Assembly (NCBI GenBank): GCA_008973525.1
Contig: WACJ01000314.1
Coordinates: 186,001 to 250,000 of the forward strand
DNA length: 64,000 bases
Reading direction: 5' to 3'
Source: Stenopsyche tienmushanensis
Taxonomy: Eukaryota; Arthropoda; Insecta; Trichoptera; Stenopsychidae
Shown here in pieces: positions 35,176 through 46,450 of the stretch. The notes under the pieces were generated by a model, which was not told where the DNA came from, did no database searches, and saw only the letters and a program-made list of their open reading frames with translations. How positions within the stretch are numbered: position 1 is the stretch's first letter; each line of letters begins with the position of its first letter. A program made the position numbers and the translations under genes.

Positions 35176-35510
35176 GACGTGGACAATGGGATAGCCAACC
35201 CAAATGATACTGCGGGCCACTTTGACAATGCATCATAACTCCGCGGACCCCAAGTGAAAAATTGAAACATAATGAGTTATTATTATTGTGTTTACTATTA
35301 TTCTTAAATGGGAACATAGATAATATTATAATAATGATACTCAACGTACATTTTAAAGAAATATATAACACTAAAAATTAAATATAAAAAATATAAATGA
35401 AATCATTAAAATATATTTATTTTACTAGTGCGATATTTGTTTCTCCGCTCTTTCGCTTAGCTTTTGCAAATCGATCTCAATTTGGGTATTTGGGTTTATT
35501 TTTGTTATAA
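35176..35510. mobile_element. hAT-type element, copy without the nested MITE
   Basis: Collinear with 28022-28228 plus 28739-28920 (gccaacccaaatgatactgc, gggccactttgacaatgc, then atataacactaaaaattaaa and gatatttgtttctccgctct). It supplies the empty site for the MITE inserted at 28229. Confidence 0.75.
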
Positions 35511-36100
35511 AGCCATTGATTTTCTAATGATCTTACAAATGAAGAAGAAACCTGTGGTAATCCGACAAACGTTTTGCGACGCGGTGTCGGATTGTCCAAC
35601 TTGTCAAACTATAGAGTACTGCGCCTCGCAGTCCGGAACTTTTTGGAAAGGAGTACTTGTAATCCGCTTTACGCTAACATTAGCTCTCATATTACAGAAT
35701 TAACGTCGTAAACACAATGGCCATAGCAGTTATAAAAAACAAAAAACCTGTTAACATCAACAAACGTATTCCATAATGATTTTTGAAGTAATTTTTGTTA
35801 TCGTAAAACAACTTTGCTTTCATGGCCATAAACATATTAAAAAAAAGGCGCCAGAAATAAGCGTATGTCTGTTTCTTTGCTCCTCGCTGTTATTTTTTAT
35901 ATCACGAATTGTGTACTCACTTCATCAGAACTTTTGAATTTTTTACATTGACGAAGCTTTACCGTTTATCTATTATATGTACTTGCATTGGCATGTAAAA
36001 TTAAAGGGGGCGCCAGATTACCGCGGGTCGACGTGTAAAAAATTATGCATTATGTCAATATGTGATAAAATTCTATGAATTATTGGTTTGATTGAATTTT
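35511..36100. other. Upstream region of the GPCR-like gene; short unexplained open segment
   Basis: A plus frame at about 35540-35703 has Cys-rich content (FCDAVSDCPTCQTIEYC) and higher GC than its surroundings, but no partner exon or known domain. The 36090-36102 sequence (gattgaattttag) is a plausible splice acceptor just before the first coding exon of the next gene. Confidence 0.3.
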
Positions 36101-36118
36101 AGATCAACGCCTTTCGCC

Positions 36119-37244
36119 ATGCATTTCGTAAGCACTTTCATGGAGAAGAAGCGAATAGAATGGCAGCTGGACAAATCTAATCTAACGACGATGTTCATAA
36201 TAGCATCGTTGCTAGCTTTGGTTCTCAACTTGAACATATTGGCATGGAAGAGATGGGTCGGAAGAGCAATGACATCTATGATCGCGTTAGTTATCAGTGC
36301 TTTTGCGCTTGACATTTGCACTTATCTCTTTTTCTCCCTGGAGGTATTAACTATACAAAACATGGTATACTATACCATGAGATATAACATAAACAAATGT
36401 CAATACATTCTGTATGAATCTATAAGGTAATATATCAGCAAAGCTTACTTAAAATACATGCATAAAATCACTATTTACATGGAAATTACATAAATTTCAA
36501 TTGTTTTAGATTCACCGTATTGGTAATCGGCATGTTTCAAATCATGTTCTTTGCAGGCTTTTATTATTTGACGCTCCGTCACTTAACAAGCCTTAGGAAC
36601 ATCTGGAGCAGAAGATTAACAAGAAGGGCGCTAATTTTCCTATGGACTTATTACATTTCATTTTCATATTTATATGCGTGTTGCATTCCAGTAGAAACAG
36701 ATCTGAATGAAAATGCACCTTTATGCAATTGCGGTCTTATGTAAGTAGCATAATATTGCTGTGCGTCTGCGAAATATATAAAATGCGGTTACGATATAAA
36801 TGTTATGTTGGCAATATAGTTTGTGTTCAAATATTCAGATTTTTAATAGTCATAAGACTGCCTTTACATTATTAAATGTTTTTCAGATTTTTAGGCAGAG
36901 TCTCCATGCGCGCTGTTTTCCACACTATGTTCTTAGTACCTCTCGGTGCAAATTTGCTTATAATAAAAAATATATACTTGGTGGCGGAGAATCCAGCACC
37001 GACAAAGTGGAAGTTTTACCGAAGGGGATTAAAACGAGCACGTTTTCAAGCAGCGGTGAGGTTTTTTCTAAATTTATTTATACAATTGTTCAAATTTATC
37101 AAGGATTTGCTGAATATAATGCATAATATTTAATCCTTTTAGGTAAGGCGCAGGACTAGGACAGTTACGATTGTTACTGTAATCTTGGTTTTTTTGTTTC
37201 TTATACAATGGGTATGTAGAAAATACATAACATATGACCATTAA
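36119..37244 (+). CDS. Rhodopsin-like GPCR candidate, four exons, TM7 not found
   Basis: Exons 36119-36426, 36510-36740, 36887-37055 and 37143-37244 join in phase at GT..AG sites into about 269 codons, with ATG at 36119 (gccATGc). Hydrophobic segments fit six class A GPCR helices. TM1 is FIIASLLALVLNLNILAW (N at the N1.50 place). TM2 contains VISAFALDICTY (L-A-x-x-D pattern, D2.50). A Cys at the top of TM3 (NINKCQY) faces Cys residues in loop 2 (PLCNCG). FYYLTLRH stands where DRYLxxxH is usual. TM4 has FLW, TM5 has FLVPL. A basic loop 3 (KFYRRGLKRARF, VRRRTRT) precedes TM6 FLFLIQW. NLT before TM1 is a glycosylation sequon. After the TM6 Trp, TGG|GTATGT is a good donor, so the stop at 37242 may be intronic and a TM7 exon expected, but none is seen. 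Family assignment is inference; ligand unknown. Confidence 0.6.
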
Positions 37245-38557
37245 GCGGCAACAATGAAATTACCGGCATATTGCAATGACAAATGAAAATACTAATTTGC
37301 TAAAGAGAAGGATATCGCTATTAATTCATATAATTGTTAATATCATAATCAATAATTAGTTTACCTTAGCATATTGTATGACAATGATTTTTCTAAATGA
37401 TTCAAATTTATCTCTATCCTGAGTCAATCTCGACCATTTTGTATCGTTTCTATTAATTTCGTTCACTTAAATAATTCATTTTCTTTGTCAGATCATTTAC
37501 TTTTATCCTATTGTTATTTTAAACATTTAAATATATATTTTTTTAAGTATGTTAAAATTTAAGGTTTCATTTTAAATTAAATAGCTATTAGGGTAGTTTT
37601 CAACTTTTAAATTCACAATTGAATGTTTTTAGCATTATGAAATATTTAATATTAGAAACATATAGGCAGTGCATAGTTTAAAAATTAGATTTGTAATTCA
37701 ATCATCTTTCACTCAAATTTATAAAAAATATAAATCATCAGTCCTCAAAATGATCTATTTTTGCCACAAAAAAAAAAATAATCAATGATTTTTAAATTAA
37801 ACACTTCTTCAGTACTTTAAAAAGATCTAAAAAAAAACCCTTTATATTATTTCATTAATATGTTTGTGTGTCATCACATCGCGTTGGTATTCAATTGAGT
37901 TTAAACGAGGATAATCAATTTATTTTTTTATCAATTAAATCTTTTACGATGGGAGTCTTTTAATCTGCTCTCTTAAAATTACCGAAAGACTAACCATGTG
38001 AGTCTTTCATTGCCATGCGTAGAGAATTAAAAGACTCACACATGAGTCGCCCATCGTGAAAGATTCAATGTTTCCGATTTAAAATATAAATGTTGTATTA
38101 ATCAAACTTTATTGTAGATTTTAAAACTAAAATTCGATCAAATCTATTTATATATGTTAGATGTGTTTGTTCATTTACATAGAAAAATGAAATATTAATT
38201 GTAAAATTAGATGTAAGCTAAGCTGATCATACTTTATGACAATTTTATTTGGTAACTATAACGATTACAAATATATTATCAAAGCATGCTATTTGTAATT
38301 ATTATGATAAAATTATCATTGATATGTTAGTACTTGGAAAAAATACAAAAAAAAAACTAAGTCATGATATATTGACCTATTTGTTTATCTTATTAGAATA
38401 TAAATATATGTATTCATTGTATACGTTGAATAGCAACGACTATGTGATTTTTTTGTATTTGAAAATATGAAAAGATATTTATCGATGCTTTCGTTAACTT
38501 GGAATGTATCCTTTTTTTATATACAAAGACTACTGTATTCATATTTTAACGACTTAC
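37245..38557. other. Gap between two convergent, 3'-incomplete genes
   Basis: AT-rich. The missing GPCR TM7 exon (plus strand) and the missing COLGALT GT25 exons (minus strand) should begin here, but neither strand shows them. The only structured feature is the foldback MITE at 37938-38065. Confidence 0.5.
37938..38065. mobile_element. Foldback MITE, about 128 bp
   Basis: Ends AATCTTTTACGATGGG (37938-37953) and, inverted, AATCTTTCACGATGGG (38050-38065), 15 of 16 identical. Similarity continues inward (agtcttttaatctgctct against gagtcttttaattctct). A 5-bp TCAAT is found near both flanks but is offset by three bases on the left. Confidence 0.75.
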
Positions 38558-41500
38558 CTTCCATCAACAGCGACGATATTTTTAATATCCAATCCGAGCT
38601 CCTTAAAACATGAATCCATTTTTTCTTTTCTATCAGTTCTACGTTCTAAATTGATCAAATATACTTCATCGTATCCCATCTTGTCGGCCTCGGGCACGCG
38701 AATGAAATCATCAAACATGGAATCGGATGCAATCGGATACTCGTCATATATAGATTCGACTTTCAAATTTATCAGTTGCAAAATATCGTTTTCTAAAGTG
38801 TTCCCCTTTTCCAGGGGCACCATGATGAATCCATATCTTTTATCGTTGCAAATATTCATCGGTATTCCTAAAAATCATAATGCTTGGAGTGAAATCAAAA
38901 ACAATAAACGCATAAAGCAAAGGTGAAAAACTCGCTGTTTACCCGATTTATTAGCAGATATTGCAAACGCAATTATGTCATCCAAGGGGCCTTTGTAATT
39001 CGGCACCTTTCTCGGATCGTATGTCAATTGGTCGGATAAGATTTTTCTCAAGTTTATCAAAACTGCAGTATGTACCATTGGAACGACAAAACAACCTGTA
39101 TTGACCCTATCTAAAATATTTTTGTAATCATCGGTTCTTTCATAATAATAATTACTTGTCATACCACACCTTAAATATGACAAAGCAAAATGTATAAATC
39201 TAACATTGTAAAAATTATTAATTTTAAATTATGTATACACACTGCAAATATGAATTATTTTATATATATTTATATGTAAAAATTGGCATTTTTAAGAAAG
39301 CCGCGTTGAGATTCCAAATATTTTCTTTTAATAATAAAAATCTGTCGGTTTATTATAAAAATGCATTGTCGAATTTTCAAAAAAATGCCAAGCCAATTTT
39401 ATGCCGATAATTTAGAAAAGCAAAGTACAGTGGATAGATTTATATACCAAAAGTTTGAATAGAGGCCATCAGAATTAAGCATGGGTGCAACTACATCTAA
39501 TTCCTTTAAAACAAGATTATTTAATGTGTATGGATCAGTTAAGAAAACATCCGCATCAATCATCTGCAAGAATAAATTAATCTTTCAAAGCAACATTATA
39601 AAGATGGATGGATACAAATGTGGGAAACATCAAGTAAAAACATCATTTATTAAACTTTTTTGATTAAACAATATGCCGTTATATTAATTTCTCAGTTTAG
39701 GGGATCGATTAACTTTTCGCTCAAGTCGATTTATTGAAAATATTTAATTTATTAAAATGAGGGTTGCTTAAAAACGGGTTAAAAACAGTTTTTACATTAC
39801 AAGCAATATTGGTTGAAATATTTTTTTTTTCATCTCAATGATATGTTTCCAATAATCAAATCGTAAAATAGCGCAATGAACTAGTTTTTAATCTATGTTT
39901 ATTCAAATAGTGATGATTACAAAATTGTTTGTGTAAAACTTAAGCATTAATGATCGCTTCATTATCTTGATCTATGTATCGTTTAATGATTAAGACTCCG
40001 TTAGAAAATCACCAAACACGTTTTCTTGCGGTAGTAATAAATGTCCGCTTGTTAGAATCCCGTTAGTTAAGATTCCCTTTGATGCGTCTATATTTGATGC
40101 GCATATAGTCATATTATAAATCTGTGTTGTAAAATCAATTTTAGATTTCTTGATGTAATACTAGTTTAAGAATATATATATGATTGTTTTTATTTCAAAG
40201 ATTTGAGTAACAAATTATGATTTAACAACATTGGGTCGTTGATATATAATTCTTGAACATTTTGATTGACTTGCTGCGTAATATGGATCATTTACATTAT
40301 TTTCATGATTTATTAAGATATGTTTGATGATGATTATGAACAAAATTGTACATTTAACTTGTATACATTATTTTACAAAATTGTATATGATAAGAAGCAG
40401 AATACAAATGAAAAAATCAAATCAGTTTTTATATTTTTAATTGCGTTAAAAAACGGATACCTGATCACGTTCGGTGATTATATGAAAGGCAAATTAATAA
40501 TTCAAATTACGCCTCTTTCGCAATATTCAGAGCCCCATGTCTGACTCATGGATGCGAATTTACATATCACTCAATAAGTTCGTAGGATGATTTATAATTG
40601 CTAGCGCTATTGACAAATCCGTATGAGTTTTAGTATGCGGTACTTTTGTAATTTTTAAAACAATGCTGATCGAATAAATTTAAGTTGCATAAGAAAACCG
40701 ACACCGTAAAGATATCAAAAGGTAGTGTATTCACCATTTTGCATCAACATTTATCAATGAGAAAGCTCTGTTTGAAGTGAATCCCGGGCGCAGTTGACAA
40801 TTCAGATCGCTGTTCGGCATCCGTATTTTAAGAAAGGAAGAATCATTGATAGTGAATATTGTATGGTGTTATTGTTGCGCTTGACGGAAGAAATTGTGAA
40901 AAATTGACACCGAACGAAGTAGAAAAAGGTGTCCTTTCACCAAGACAATGCAACGCTTCAAGTCAATTGCAATAATGGCAAAATTGCACTTTGAAATATT
41001 TCTAGCTGTCAATGACTACTACCTGTTTATGGATCTAAAAAGAATGCTAAAGGAAAAGAGATTTGGCTTCAATGAAGAACTGATTGCCGATGCTGAAGCC
41101 TATTTTGTGGTAAAAAATAAATCTGCTTCACGAGTCTACTCCTGGCCTTTTGTGGATCATGTTATGAGGTGTCGAGTGACACAATGTATATGTCGGACTC
41201 TGCCTTTTACGTTAGTTCGAGCTCAACTTTCTTGACAATTAGAATATTTCTCTCAAAGTTACTGAGCCCAATAAGCATGGAACACGACGAAAAAATTACA
41301 TTTAGTGAAGAAGAGTTCAAGTATTCGGCGTTAATGAACGAAATTACATCTCTACACAGCCAGCTGGTCCATGGGAACGAAGACGGAAGCGATGAAGATA
41401 GCAACGACGTTAGAGGTGTGTAAGAAGACGAAAAATCCGAATAATGGATAGTGAATCTGAAAGCCATAGTCATTGAAGAGATTGAACCTTTAGAATGGAC

Positions 41501-42621
41501 AATGTGCACAGAATCCAAAGAAATTCCCATAAGAATACCATTTTTATCCGGTGAAAGACAATATAGCACAGCTTCTACTTCGCAGAGCAGTTCTGAAGAC
41601 ATCCGACTAAATGGGAAGCCTCATGTTATTTTGATTGGACAAAAAAGGGATTACTATCATTAGTATTAAATTATCCACATGTGTTAGATGACCTTCAATT
41701 TATGCTGGCAGCTCTTGTTATATATTTAAAAGACGCTCTCACAGTATGACAAATATCTTTTTCCGGTGGTAAATATATTGAATAATTACCGGACAATTGT
41801 GTTTGATTTTTGTAAACGGTCTCAGGGAAACTTGCCATTCTGGCTATTGCAAATGGTTTTTGGCTATTATCAAGAATCATATAGATATTATTAATTAATT
41901 TATCATATTATAAAAATATCTCAAATGATAAATGGAATTTGAGCTACATTATATTTTGAAACGTTGAAATTAATAGTTTTGACAGTTTAATATTCAAATT
42001 AAAAAAGAAGCTTTTTAATGTTAAAATGAAGGCTTAAAAATACATTAGCGGCATATTGGGAGATATAACGAAAAATATTTCATCACTTACAAATATATAA
42101 TCTGCCCAAGCATTTTTTGCATATTCAATAGCCATTTCTCTCAATGAAGAGACATGAAGAAAACGACTGTCTGTCCAATCACCTATTTCATCATGCAAAG
42201 GCAAAAAGTTTGAACTTTCATCTAATTCATGATAAACTCTATGATATGATTTACTTTCTTTGTCGAGCCACATTTTTAATACATCAATAGTTTTATCACT
42301 ATTATGATCACTGCGTATCCTGGAATAATTTTTTGGTTTGAATTATTTGAGCTAAATATTTGAATTAAATTGAAATAAACAGGATTTGTGTTCGATTAAA
42401 AATAAAAAACATTCAAGTCCTTCTACTGACCATAAGGAAATCCTATCCTTTGGATAATCCATCCTTGAAAGCAATGTTAAGAAATATGGGAGAGTGTGTT
42501 CTTTATTTCGTGCGAGGATAGATATAACGACTGTTGGCCATTTATATCTATTATTATCGAGTGAGTCCACATAAACAGTACCAAAAATCATCACAAATAT
42601 TAATGTTTGAATGGAAACCAT
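38558..42621 (-). CDS. COLGALT: Procollagen galactosyltransferase (GLT25D family), N-terminal half in five exons
   Basis: Minus-strand exons 42621-42431, 42319-42091, 39563-39448, 39169-38943 and 38867-38558 join in matching phases (2,0,2,1,2) at GT..AG sites to about 357 codons. They open with a signal peptide (MVSIQTLIFVMIFGTVYVDS), so the protein enters the ER. Family hallmarks appear in order: VVISILARNKEHTLPYFLTL, SLW|IRSDHNSDKT, WTDSRFLHVSSLRE, NAWADYIF, MIDADVF (the D-x-D metal site, residues 143-145), VVAPMLNSDGLYSNFW, CGMTSNYYYERT, GCFVVPMVHTAVLINLRK, PLDDIIAFAISANK, CNDKRYGFIMVPL, KMGYDEVYLINLERRTDRKE, IVAVDGR. Known members put galactose on collagen hydroxylysine in the ER and carry a second, GT25 domain with a C-terminal ER-retention signal. 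That half is absent here: the last exon ends at GAAG|GTAAGT, and reading on gives an immediate TAA. Shared promoter region with eIF4A3. Identity is secure, completeness is not. Confidence 0.9.
40560..41140 (+). mobile_element. Mariner remnant in COLGALT intron 2
   Basis: Begins near atcactcaataagttcgtag, a mariner-like terminus also seen at about 21252. Frameshifted plus-strand pieces follow: KGSVFTILHQHLSMRKLCLK and later VSFHQDNA (second catalytic Asp), IAIMAKLHFEIF, DYYLFMDLKRMLKEKRFGFN, EELIADAEAYF. These match the C-terminal half of mariner transposases in order. Heavily decayed. Confidence 0.75.
41200..41700 (+). mobile_element. piggyBac-like N-terminal fragment in COLGALT intron 2
   Basis: Plus frame MEHDEKITFSEEEFKYSALM NEITSLHSQL, then an acidic stretch, a stop, then FLSGERQYSTASTSQSSSED. 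The acidic N-terminus is piggyBac-like. A shorter copy with an internal deletion lies at 45970-46150, beginning near a TTAACCCTTTGCAC-type end. Assignment is tentative. Confidence 0.4.
41701..42090. other. Remaining COLGALT intron 2, nothing identified
   Basis: No exon or repeat is recognised besides the two elements listed for this intron. Confidence 0.4.
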
Positions 42622-43522
42622 TTCCTCTACACTTCCGATAGTTCACGACACGGAGCTGACGAAAAACTTCTGACTTTGTTTTTGGCCAAAACGACAAAAT
42701 AATCATTGCCAAATAAAGTTTTCAAAGCATCGCTGAAAACTTTTATTAAAAAACGTCATAAAAACCAAATAATATTAAAATTACCTTTATAGCTGGTTAA
42801 ACAAAAAAAAAACTTCATTTAAAAAGAAAAATAATGCAACGACTGATAAAATTTTAATACAAATAAAAAATCAATGAATTATAAAAGAAATTAAATATTT
42901 TTGAATAACTAGTCATAATTTAAACCAATGCATCACAATCATTAGAACGAATAATTCATTTTGCGCGTTTAAAGCATTTAAATAAACGGCGATAAAAAAA
43001 ATAAATAATCAGTTCAATAATGATAATACAACGCCGGCAATTTTTGTTAGCTTTGAATTTATTTCTATTTTGTCGTGCAGTATAATTATTTAAATCAAGT
43101 TTGTAATATCGAAAATCATGTATTAATATGGCTTAATTAAATTTCAAGAATTATAAAAAATTATCTAGTGTTAGAATTTATTTTTTTAACAAGAGTTTTA
43201 AATTAATTTTATGATTCTCAGCTAGTTTTTTTTTAAGATTACGAAAATTATAAGAATTAATAAAATAATAGTGACGTATATTTTGACGGCGTAAAGAGTT
43301 GCACTCGTCTACCTCGCCGTACTGTGTTTGGTCGGGCTTGGCGTCTTTTCGTGCTACGTTGTAATTCTCATTTGGCATTGTATATTGTTACTCGATTTTA
43401 TCATCTCGCGGATACACGTATTCTGCTATAAATTGTATTGTACATCAGTGTATTAAATTCGTTGAATTATGTGGTTACACGAGTAGATTGTAAGGTTATG
43501 TCTTATGTTTGCAGTTAGCGAA
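42622..43522. promoter_or_regulatory. Shared head-to-head promoter region, COLGALT / eIF4A3
   Basis: About 900 bp separate the two divergent start codons. Most is very AT-rich, but 43270-43400 is GC-richer (ctcgtctacctcgccgtact, gtttggtcgggcttggcgtc) and is the likely eIF4A3 promoter or 5' UTR. Just before its ATG, tatgtttgcag looks like a splice acceptor (ends 43516), implying a 5' UTR intron. No TATA box is obvious. Confidence 0.5.
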
Positions 43523-44767
43523 ATGTCAAGACCGGAACCGCGGGGGCCGGTTGAGCTGCGAGAGCTACGGGAGCCTCGAAAAGCTCCCACTGAAGATTTA
43601 TCGCACGTCGAGTTTGATACCAGCGAAGATGTCGAAGTCACTCCCATGTTCGATGGGATGGGTCTACGCGAGGAATTGCTGCGTGGTATATACGCCTACG
43701 GCTTTGAAAAGCCTTCTGCCATCCAACAGCGCAGCATTAAGCCGATCGTTAAAGGAAGAGACGTCATCGCTCAAGCTCAATCTGGCACGGGCAAAACGGC
43801 TACCTTTTCAATTGCCGTCCTTCAATCGCTCAACACTACAGTCCGTGAAACTCAAGTCCTCTGTTTATCGCCCACACGCGAACTTGCCACTCAAATTCAA
43901 AAGGTCATCCTTTCCCTGGGCGACTTTATGAATGTTCAATGTCATGCATGCATCGGTGGCACCAATCTGGGAGAAGATATTCGCAAATTAGATTATGGTC
44001 AGCACGTCGTCTCCGGAACGCCGGGAAGAGTGTTCGACATGATTCGCCGTCGCGTATTACGAACCAGAGCACTCAAAATGCTGGTCCTCGACGAAGCCGA
44101 TGAAATGCTAAACAAAGGTTTCAAAGAACAAATTTACGATGTTTACCGCTATCTCCCACCAGCTACACAGGTCGTTTTGATTTCCGCCACTTTGCCGCAT
44201 GAAATACTTGAAATGACTTCGAAATTCATGACAGATCCGATAAGAATACTGGTGAAGCGCGATGAATTGACCTTGGAGGGGTTGAAACAATTTTTCGTCG
44301 CCGTTGAGCGTGAAGAATGGAAATTTGATACCCTCTGCGACTTATACGACACGTTGACCATAACGCAAGCGGTAATATTTTGCAACACAAAGCGCAAAGT
44401 TGATTGGTTGACTGAGAAAATGCGGGAGGCCAATTTTACCGTGAGCTCGATGCACGGAGATATGCCGCAGAAGGAGCGCGATAACATAATGAAAGAATTT
44501 CGCAGCGGACAAAGTCGTGTCCTCATTTCAACGGACGTTTGGGCTCGCGGCATTGATGTGCAGCAAGTGTCACTGGTAATAAACTACGACCTGCCCAATA
44601 ATCGTGAGTTATACATTCACAGAATTGGCAGGTCCGGTAGATTTGGCAGGAAAGGTGTCGCTATTAATTTTGTGAAATCGGACGACATAAGGATTCTCAG
44701 AGACATTGAACAGTATTATTCGACGCAGATCGATGAAATGCCAATGAACGTCGCTGATTTGGTATAA
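43523..44767 (+). CDS. eIF4A3: Eukaryotic initiation factor 4A-III, exon junction complex DEAD-box helicase
   Basis: A single uninterrupted frame gives 414 residues from the ATG at 43523 (upstream in-frame ATG at 43505 lies before an acceptor-like tttgcag, so I prefer the second). The usual family length is about 400-411. Motifs in order: F and Q motif ([13 protein letters not shown]), I AQSGTGKT (residues 85-92), Ia PTRELA, GG and TPGR, II DEAD (about 190), [36 protein letters not shown], with the conserved end [11 protein letters not shown]. The protein clamps RNA as the ATP-dependent core of the exon junction complex with Mago, Y14 and Barentsz, acting in splicing-coupled export and decay. 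The Arg/Pro/Glu-rich start is the only variable part. No coding introns; GC-richer than its surroundings, as expected for an expressed conserved gene. Confidence 0.98.
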   Translation: MSRPEPRGPVELRELREPRKAPTEDLSHVEFDTSEDVEVTPMFDGMGLREELLRGIYAYGFEKPSAIQQRSIKPIVKGRDVIAQAQSGTGKTATFSIAVLQSLNTTVRETQVLCLSPTRELATQIQKVILSLGDFMNVQCHACIGGTNLGEDIRKLDYGQHVVSGTPGRVFDMIRRRVLRTRALKMLVLDEADEMLNKGFKEQIYDVYRYLPPATQVVLISATLPHEILEMTSKFMTDPIRILVKRDELTLEGLKQFFVAVEREEWKFDTLCDLYDTLTITQAVIFCNTKRKVDWLTEKMREANFTVSSMHGDMPQKERDNIMKEFRSGQSRVLISTDVWARGIDVQQVSLVINYDLPNNRELYIHRIGRSGRFGRKGVAINFVKSDDIRILRDIEQYYSTQIDEMPMNVADLV

Positions 44768-45857
44768 GTTATATTTTTCAATGCTTAAGAATACTTATTT
44801 ATAAAATCTCATATATATATATCATAATTCTTTATCCAATGTTTTGTGATAACTCATAAACGGTTTCTTAAATTGGTAATCATTAATGGATTTAATCACT
44901 TTTATTTTGTCCATATTACAGTCATAGTCTAGCATTCAATAATTTTTTGTTCAACATTTTGTATTCATTTTTAAATATAGTTTTTTTTTTTAATCTTTGA
45001 AATTAAACATTTTAAAAGTGGTTTGCTAGTTTTACTCTCCCTCTTACTAAAAATTGAATAAGTGAATTGCAGCGCATTTTATGTTTATAAAACCATCAAT
45101 GGATATATTGTAATAAGCATTTTTCTTTATTTTCTATAAAAACTAAGTTGTAAGTAATAAATATGAATTGCTTGTAGGAAGTAAGTAACCAATGATTATT
45201 TTATTTAATGTATTGCGAATGAAAATCATTTTTCTTAATTTTAATCTTGCTAAAAATATACTTACTTTTTTCACTGCAGCTTTATTAAAAAATTAGCTTG
45301 TATTTTTGTTATTTGCTAAGCGTATTGTATTGACATTTCATATTATAGAATAAATGAGCACTGCTAAACTAAATGTTGTGTATGTTATTCATACAACTGT
45401 GATTTTGCTTCTATTATTAAACATGGCATTATGGTGATGGGAATACCTATAGTAATACTTATTCTTTGCTCTCTGCTGGCTTTGCTATTGTGACACATTT
45501 AACTTGAACTATAATTCTATTGGTGCGACGTTTGCAGCATTGGTGTATCATATTGTTGCATATATGCATAGCAAATCGTTATCAAATTGTTTTGCATATT
45601 TTTTAAATTCATAATCACATAAAATTATTCTGTCATACGAGAGTAATAAAATGACTAGCTTATATTGAATTTCAAATCATAAATTATCTGAATAAAATTA
45701 ACTTTCAGTCATTGCATTGCGGATAAGTTATGTATTCCGTGCTTGTACACTTAGTGTATCTTTATATACATCCACTTGACACGCAGTATCTTGCTCGTAC
45801 ATTAGCGAACTAGCAGCGAAAATGTTAATGTTGTTATACTTTAATTGATTATTCTTT
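44768..45857 (+). other. eIF4A3 3' UTR and flank
   Basis: AT-rich. An AATAAA at about 45156-45161 is a candidate polyadenylation signal. Nothing else is recognised. Confidence 0.4.
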
Positions 45858-46450
45858 AACCCTTTGCACTTGAGCGATGCTTCTCAGGCACCACTCGGAA
45901 CGATGTGGTAAATTGAGCGATAACGGTGTTCATTTAGACTTGGTCTAACGAATATCGCTTCAAAAGTCTACTCCTGGCAAAAAAATGACATCTAGTGAAG
46001 ATGAGTTCAATTTTTCGGCGATAATGAACGAAATTACATCTCTACATAGCCAGCTTGTGTATTGGAACGAAGACTGAAGCGATGAAGATACTTTGCAGAG
46101 CAGTTCTGAAGGCATCCGACTAAATGAGAAGTTGCATGTTATTTTGATTGGACAAAAAATGGATTGTAAAGTTCGTTCCCAACGAATGGCGAAAAACTGT
46201 ATACTACTATGACACTTGCATCGACAAGCCAAGAATACACCGTAGAGATAAACGGGAGCGGCTGACTGCTCTCAAATTGCTGGTTCGCCTGAGCGAAAAG
46301 GGTCTCAAGCGCAATATTGAGATGGTCGCAAAAGCATTCATTGCTACATTGTGTACCCATTGCGACCATTCGCAATTAAAAAACACAGTAGCCAATCTGT
46401 CTTTAATATTCAGCGCGCGAGGAGGCGAGTGTATAATACAGATTATATAG
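45858..46450 (+). mobile_element. piggyBac-like remnant
   Basis: TTAACCCTTTGCACTTGAG at about 45858 is the form of a piggyBac end at its TTAA target. Inside, gatgagttcaatttttcggc through ttacatctctacatagccag matches 41300-41370. A stretch of about 170 bp present in that copy is missing here. Then NEWRKTVYYYDTCIDKPRIH with RRDKRERLTALKLLV is encoded (46148-46450). No catalytic Asp motifs are recognised, so the family call is modest. Confidence 0.5.

Noticed and set aside
36800..37126. 108-codon frame overlapping the third GPCR exon
   Set aside because: Reads through intron and out of phase; the alternative frame with splice sites gives continuous membrane protein sequence.
43509..43931. Second plus-strand frame inside eIF4A3, and minus frames at 44108-44553
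   Set aside because: Shadows of the highly conserved eIF4A3 coding frame.
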